A DNA stretch of 64,000 bases, taken from the NCBI GenBank assembly GCA_910578815.1, contig CAJTSE010000006.1, forward strand, positions 62,001-126,000, in the 5' to 3' direction. The first letter of the stretch is position 1; each line of letters opens with the position of its first letter. Origin of the DNA: an uncultured Acetatifactor sp. (GTDB lineage Bacteria; Bacillota; Clostridia; Lachnospirales; Lachnospiraceae). Shown here piece by piece: positions 60,515-64,000 of the stretch. The notes beneath the pieces are model-generated. The model worked only from the letters and a program-made list of their open reading frames with translations. It searched no databases and was not told the origin of the DNA. The translations under genes and the position numbers were made by a program.

Positions 60515-61069
60515 ATGAAGAACAAAATGTCTGTAAATAAAACAATAAGAACCTTTGACTTTTATGTCATATTATTTTTTCTTGTCTCCTTCGGTGGCTG
60601 GTTGTGGGAGGTGGGTATTTTCCTGGTGACAAAGCATGCCTTTATTAACAGGGGAATCTATAAGGGCCCTTACCTGCCAATTTATGGAGTAGGAGGGCTT
60701 TTATTATGGTTTTTGCTGCACCGCCTGAGTAAGAGGCCCTTTATCACCTTTTTATTGTCCGCTGGAATCTGCTCGGTTCTGGAATATCTTACCAGCGTCT
60801 TTTTGGAGTGGAAATGGGGCGTAAGATGGTGGGATTACAGCGGTTATCATTTGGACCTGAACGGAAGGGTCTGCCTGTTGGGAGCAGTGTGCTTTGGCCT
60901 GGGAGGTATGGCCCTGAACTGTTATCTTATGCCATTATACATGAGGCTTTACCATAGGCTTTCCCATAGATGGCGTTATATCCTTTGCGGAATATTTATA
61001 ACGGTGTTTTTGCTGGATATTACCTATTGTGCGGTCAGCCCTAATATGGGATACGGAATAAGCGGTTAA
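60515..61069 (+). CDS. CmpB-like putative ABC-transporter type IV membrane protein
   Basis: 184 residues, about five membrane segments. FLVSFGGWLWEVGIFLVTKH, NRGIYKGPYLPIYGVGGLLL and SVFLEWKWGVRWWDYSGYHL with DLNGRVCLLGAVCFGLGGMA are the hallmark of the family annotated as putative ABC-transporter type IV/CmpB in Firmicutes; a transport role is not demonstrated. The start at 60515 is tentative because no strong ribosome site is seen. Confidence 0.78.
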   Translation: MKNKMSVNKTIRTFDFYVILFFLVSFGGWLWEVGIFLVTKHAFINRGIYKGPYLPIYGVGGLLLWFLLHRLSKRPFITFLLSAGICSVLEYLTSVFLEWKWGVRWWDYSGYHLDLNGRVCLLGAVCFGLGGMALNCYLMPLYMRLYHRLSHRWRYILCGIFITVFLLDITYCAVSPNMGYGISG

Positions 61070-61112
61070 AAAAGAGGCTAAAAGTATGCAAAAACTTTAG
61101 TAAATCTTAAGT

Positions 61113-61141
61113 TGTCTTGCCGGAGCATGTGAGTTAGAATG
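61113..61141 (+). promoter_or_regulatory. Probable promoter of LTA-synthase-like gene
   Basis: TTGTCT (61113-61118), 17 bases, TAGAAT (61136-61141), about 98 bases before the start codon. Confidence 0.55.
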
Positions 61142-61238
61142 TATTAAGCAAATGACAGTGCCATAAGCGGGAACCGCTTGATTTTATAAGCATAGATATA
61201 TTTAAAGGCACATATAAACTAAGGATGAAGGGAAGATT

Positions 61239-63371
61239 ATGATTGCTTGGCTTGTTTACGCAGGAATATTGATTTATATGGAAGCCGTGTTTCACTTTGT
61301 CTGTTTCGGCTTTCAGGGCTTCAATCCGATCTTTACCATCGGGCTGATCAGCTTGATTGCGGCGGTGCAGGCGTTTATCGGCGGCTGTTTTTCCAAAAAA
61401 GGGGAAAAGGCGGCATCCAGGATCATGCTTTGGACGGAATGGCTGGTTTTTGCCGTGCAGGCAGTTTATTTTCATATTTTTAAGCAGCCTCTGCAATTCA
61501 AGGCAATGTTCGTTACCGGGGCGGATGCCCTGACAAGCTATTGGCGGGAGGCGCTGACAGGCCTGCTGCAGACGCTGCCGCTGCTGATACTTTTGCTGCT
61601 TCCGATTGTGGGGCTGGAAGTTCTCCGAAAGATGAAAAAATGGAAACCCAAGCCGTTGCACGGCATCAGAAAGCTGAGCATGGGCCTGGTTGGAGTAATG
61701 TCTCTGACGTACTGCATCTGCAGCATTATGATCGGTAATATTTTGGAGGCGGCTTATGCAGAGGAATACAGCGAGTTTTATGATCCGGAGACTGTCATGC
61801 GCAACATGGGTACGATGGCTATGGTGCAGCGAGATGGATTTTATGAGATTGCGGGTCTTTTTGAAAATCTGACTCAGTCGAAGGGAAAGCCGCAGACTAC
61901 ATCGGGCGGTAATGTGATTGCTCAGGGGCTGTCCGGTACTGACACGGTGATTGTGGAGACAATGACGGGGGATCAGAACCGGACAGGTGAAGACGGAACG
62001 GATCCCGTTGAAGAGGGCGGACAGGGACAAGAGGAAATACCGGAGGAAGCCCAGGGGCCGGACACGTCGCCCAACGCCTGGACGATTGATCTGGAGAAGC
62101 TGACGGAGTTGTCTCAGGGCAGTAAGGAAGAAAAATGGCTGGCGGATTATATTGCCAGGCTGACGCCGACAAAACGCAACGAATACACCGGTATGTTTGA
62201 GGGATATAACCTGATCTTCCTGACGGCAGAGGGATTTTCCACATATGCCATCAGGGAGGACCTGACGCCCACACTGTATAAAATGGTAAATTCTTCCTTT
62301 GTGTTCAATAATTATTATGTGCCGATCTGGGCTACCAGCACCAGTGACGGCGAATATGTAAACTGTACGGGCCTGATTCCGGACGGACAGCACAGTATGA
62401 GAACCAGCGCCGATAAAAATATGGCATATGTTTTGCCGAAATTTTTTGCAAAGGAGAATGTTTACTGCCGCGCGTATCATAACAATACCCTGTCTTATTA
62501 TGATCGTTATCGTTCCCACCCGAATCTGGGATACGATTTTAAGGCCATTAAGCTGGGCAAGGGCCTTTCGGAGGAAGAGTGGGGGGATCAGCTTTTTACG
62601 GTGGAGACTCCTAATGCCTGGCCTGGCTCCGACTATGAGATGATGGTGGGAACCGTAGGCGAGTACATTAATGATGAGAGATTTCATGTTTATTACATGA
62701 CGGTGTCCGGACATATGAATTATGATTTTTCGGGCAACCGCATGTCTTCCTGGCATAAGGAGGATGTGGCCGGCCTGGATATGTCGGAAAATGCCAGAGC
62801 TTACATTGCCTGCAATATGGAGCTGGATAAGGCGCTGGCGTATCTGCTGGACCAGCTGGAGCAGGCCGGAAAGCTGGAGAATACAGTGATTGTCTTAAGC
62901 GCGGATCATTATCCCTACGGGATGACCGAGGAACAATATGAAGAGCTGGCAGGAAAGGATCTGTCTCAGGATCTGGACGTTTACCGCAACAGCCTGATCC
63001 TGTGGAATGCCGGGATGGAAGAGCCGGTCTATGTGGATAAGGCCTGCTGTTCCGTGGACTTGCTGCCAACGCTGCTGAATTTGTTCGGATTTGACTTTGA
63101 TTCACGGATGTATGCGGGAAGAGATATTTTTTCCGATGCGGAGGGGCTTGTTATTTTCAAGGATAAAAGCTTTGTGAGCGATACCGTGGCTTATGACCGG
63201 AAACAGAAGACCACTACCTGGAAGAAAGAGCTGACGCCGGAAGAGCAGGAGGCATATATGGCGGCGGCGAAGCAGGACGTGAAGGACCGTTACCAGTTTA
63301 GTGCGTATATTCTGCGGAACGATTATTACAGCCGGATTCAAGAATGTATTATAGAGGGAGGCCTTCCTTAA
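61239..63371 (+). CDS. Lipoteichoic acid synthase-family sulfatase-fold enzyme
   Basis: 710 residues. Five N-terminal membrane segments (to about residue 180) precede an acidic linker (about 210-285) and an extracytoplasmic sulfatase-fold domain. The metal-binding Glu is in TAEGFS (about 329), the nucleophile Thr in ATSTSDGEY (about 368), and the Asp/His pair in SADHYPYG (about 553); HMNYDF is a further conserved site. LtaS-type enzymes polymerise glycerol phosphate from phosphatidylglycerol onto a glycolipid. The linker is longer than usual and the substrate could differ. GGGAAGA lies before the ATG. Confidence 0.9.
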   Translation: MIAWLVYAGILIYMEAVFHFVCFGFQGFNPIFTIGLISLIAAVQAFIGGCFSKKGEKAASRIMLWTEWLVFAVQAVYFHIFKQPLQFKAMFVTGADALTSYWREALTGLLQTLPLLILLLLPIVGLEVLRKMKKWKPKPLHGIRKLSMGLVGVMSLTYCICSIMIGNILEAAYAEEYSEFYDPETVMRNMGTMAMVQRDGFYEIAGLFENLTQSKGKPQTTSGGNVIAQGLSGTDTVIVETMTGDQNRTGEDGTDPVEEGGQGQEEIPEEAQGPDTSPNAWTIDLEKLTELSQGSKEEKWLADYIARLTPTKRNEYTGMFEGYNLIFLTAEGFSTYAIREDLTPTLYKMVNSSFVFNNYYVPIWATSTSDGEYVNCTGLIPDGQHSMRTSADKNMAYVLPKFFAKENVYCRAYHNNTLSYYDRYRSHPNLGYDFKAIKLGKGLSEEEWGDQLFTVETPNAWPGSDYEMMVGTVGEYINDERFHVYYMTVSGHMNYDFSGNRMSSWHKEDVAGLDMSENARAYIACNMELDKALAYLLDQLEQAGKLENTVIVLSADHYPYGMTEEQYEELAGKDLSQDLDVYRNSLILWNAGMEEPVYVDKACCSVDLLPTLLNLFGFDFDSRMYAGRDIFSDAEGLVIFKDKSFVSDTVAYDRKQKTTTWKKELTPEEQEAYMAAAKQDVKDRYQFSAYILRNDYYSRIQECIIEGGLP

Positions 63372-63396
63372 AGCTTTAAGGAAGGCCTTAATTTAG
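63359..63396 (+). terminator. Palindromic terminator
   Basis: A 30-base perfect palindrome (63359-63388, arm AGGCCTTCCTTAAAG) overlaps the stop codon and is followed by TAATTTAGGTTT. Confidence 0.75.
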
Positions 63397-63493
63397 GTTT
63401 GCGTGCCATGGGCGCATGTTCTAAGCTGTTTTCACAAAAAACTCTTTCAAAAAAGGTAAAATAATTTCAGGCGTTCCCTGTCGGATAAAATTG

Positions 63494-63679
63494 TCAAGTC
63501 TTTTTGCCTCCGCTGATATTGGCTCCGTCCTCTCCAAAGCTTTCCCTCATTAATGCTCCCGCGTCCAGTGCTTCTACATAGGCATCAAAGTTGTCGGACT
63601 GATAACTGCCGAACAGGGTTATATTGTCTCTGGCACCGGCATTAAAGATAACGGCATCCTGATTGATTTCCGCAATTAT
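63494..63679 (-). pseudogene. ABC-exporter ATPase fragment
   Basis: The minus strand encodes INQDAVIFNAGARDNITLFG, then SYQSDNFDAYVEALDAGALM and FGEDGANISGGKKT before a stop. This is the stretch from the Q-loop to the signature motif of ABC-exporter ATPases. Walker A and Walker B are absent, so it is a relic. A further 24-codon minus-strand frame just after it (about 63423-63497, RQGTPEIILPFLKEFFVKTA) may be the tail of another broken gene. Confidence 0.7.
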
Positions 63680-63695
63680 TTATATTTTAAAAGGA

Positions 63696-63724
63696 TTGAC
63701 ATATAGTTTCTAATGAGATACAAT
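63696..63724 (+). promoter_or_regulatory. Promoter of the last gene
   Basis: TTGACA (63696-63701), 17 bases, TACAAT (63719-63724). The leader to the start codon is about 72 bases. Confidence 0.82.
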
Positions 63725-63802
63725 TAAAGTATCAAAACAGATACGAATTGGGCATAAGGAGATTAAAAAATCCAAAAAAATATCACAAAGGAGGCGGGAA
63801 AT

Positions 63803-64000
63803 TTGTCTGTGGAATTGACATCAATTTTAAACTTAGATAAAATTAATGTATCAGGGATGAGTGCTCCGAATCCGGAAAGGCTGAAATATTACGAGAACTA
63901 TTATCTGGCGGAGGGGCGATTTGCGAATGCCGTTATAGTGGACGAGTACTGGAATATCCGCACGGGCTATATGACTTATCTGCTGGCGAAAAAGTATGGC
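63803..64000 (+). CDS. Unknown protein, 5' part (runs off window)
   Basis: The first 66 codons of a gene that continues past base 64000. AAGGAGGCGGG precedes TTG at 63803 with about eight bases of spacing, and a consensus promoter lies upstream. The N-terminus VELTSILNLDKINVSGMSAP then LAEGRFANAVIVDEYWNIRT and GYMTYLLAKKYG resembles small Firmicute proteins with a ParB/Srx-like element (the VDEYWxIRxGY pattern). No function can be given from this part. Confidence 0.6.
   Translation, partial: MSVELTSILNLDKINVSGMSAPNPERLKYYENYYLAEGRFANAVIVDEYWNIRTGYMTYLLAKKYG

Noticed and set aside
61134..62756. 540-codon open frame on the minus strand
   Set aside because: Antisense to the LTA-synthase-like gene, whose active-site motifs prove the plus strand is coding.

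Overview
The window reads as a chromosome segment of a spore-forming, low-to-moderate GC Gram-positive anaerobe, most likely a member of the Lachnospiraceae (Clostridia). The evidence is strong AGGAGG-type ribosome sites, consensus sigma-A promoters, the sporulation gene order hup-yabO-yabP-yabQ-divIC-spoIIE-tilS-hpt-ftsH, a CotS-type spore-coat protein, and PEGA and InlB-repeat surface proteins. All names come from reading translated sequence; no database search was run.

Layout. 1-10.5 kb: the 3' end of a SNF2 helicase, a cytidylate-kinase-like gene, a MATE exporter behind a leader with a terminator hairpin, a divergent oxalate/formate-type transporter and formate/nitrite channel, a 2-isopropylmalate synthase fused to an AraC-type DNA-binding domain, a FUSC-type membrane protein and an unknown membrane protein. 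10.5-19.3 kb: a long hairpin element, oligoendopeptidase F, a parvulin-like foldase, a HAD phosphatase, the CCA-adding enzyme, a CotS-like protein and a PEGA lipoprotein. 19.3-22.7 kb: hup to spoIIE.

22.7-33.4 kb is an accessory island inserted between spoIIE and tilS, which are close neighbours in many Firmicutes. It holds two related cassettes. Each has small secreted proteins of one family, two ABC-2-type permeases, one short ABC ATPase and membrane-anchored proteins of about 220 residues. A decayed copy of the spoIIE 3' end plus promoter lies between the cassettes, so the island appears to have grown by duplication from the spoIIE end. Remnants of PIN-domain and YafQ-type toxins lie at its edges. 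No modification enzyme or known bacteriocin core peptide was seen. The set looks like an export or self-protection system of unknown substrate and is the best candidate here for an undescribed system.

33.4-37.4 kb: tilS, hpt, ftsH. 37.8-46.1 kb: a GH13 glycosidase, a two-component operon flanked by two exported proteins, and an amidase-deacetylase fusion that combines the two activities needed for spore-cortex muramic delta-lactam. A second copy of the hairpin element follows. 46.3-50.9 kb: a second MATE gene, a PadR/DUF2812 pair with a palindromic operator, ogt, a frameshifted gene, and tRNA-Tyr and tRNA-Leu. 51.3-57.9 kb: a 2183-residue cell-surface protein. 57.9-64 kb: a TauE/SafE transporter, DUF2087, an orphan protein, MmcQ/YjbR, a CmpB-like membrane protein, an LTA-synthase-like enzyme, an ABC-exporter fragment and the start of an unknown gene that runs off the window.
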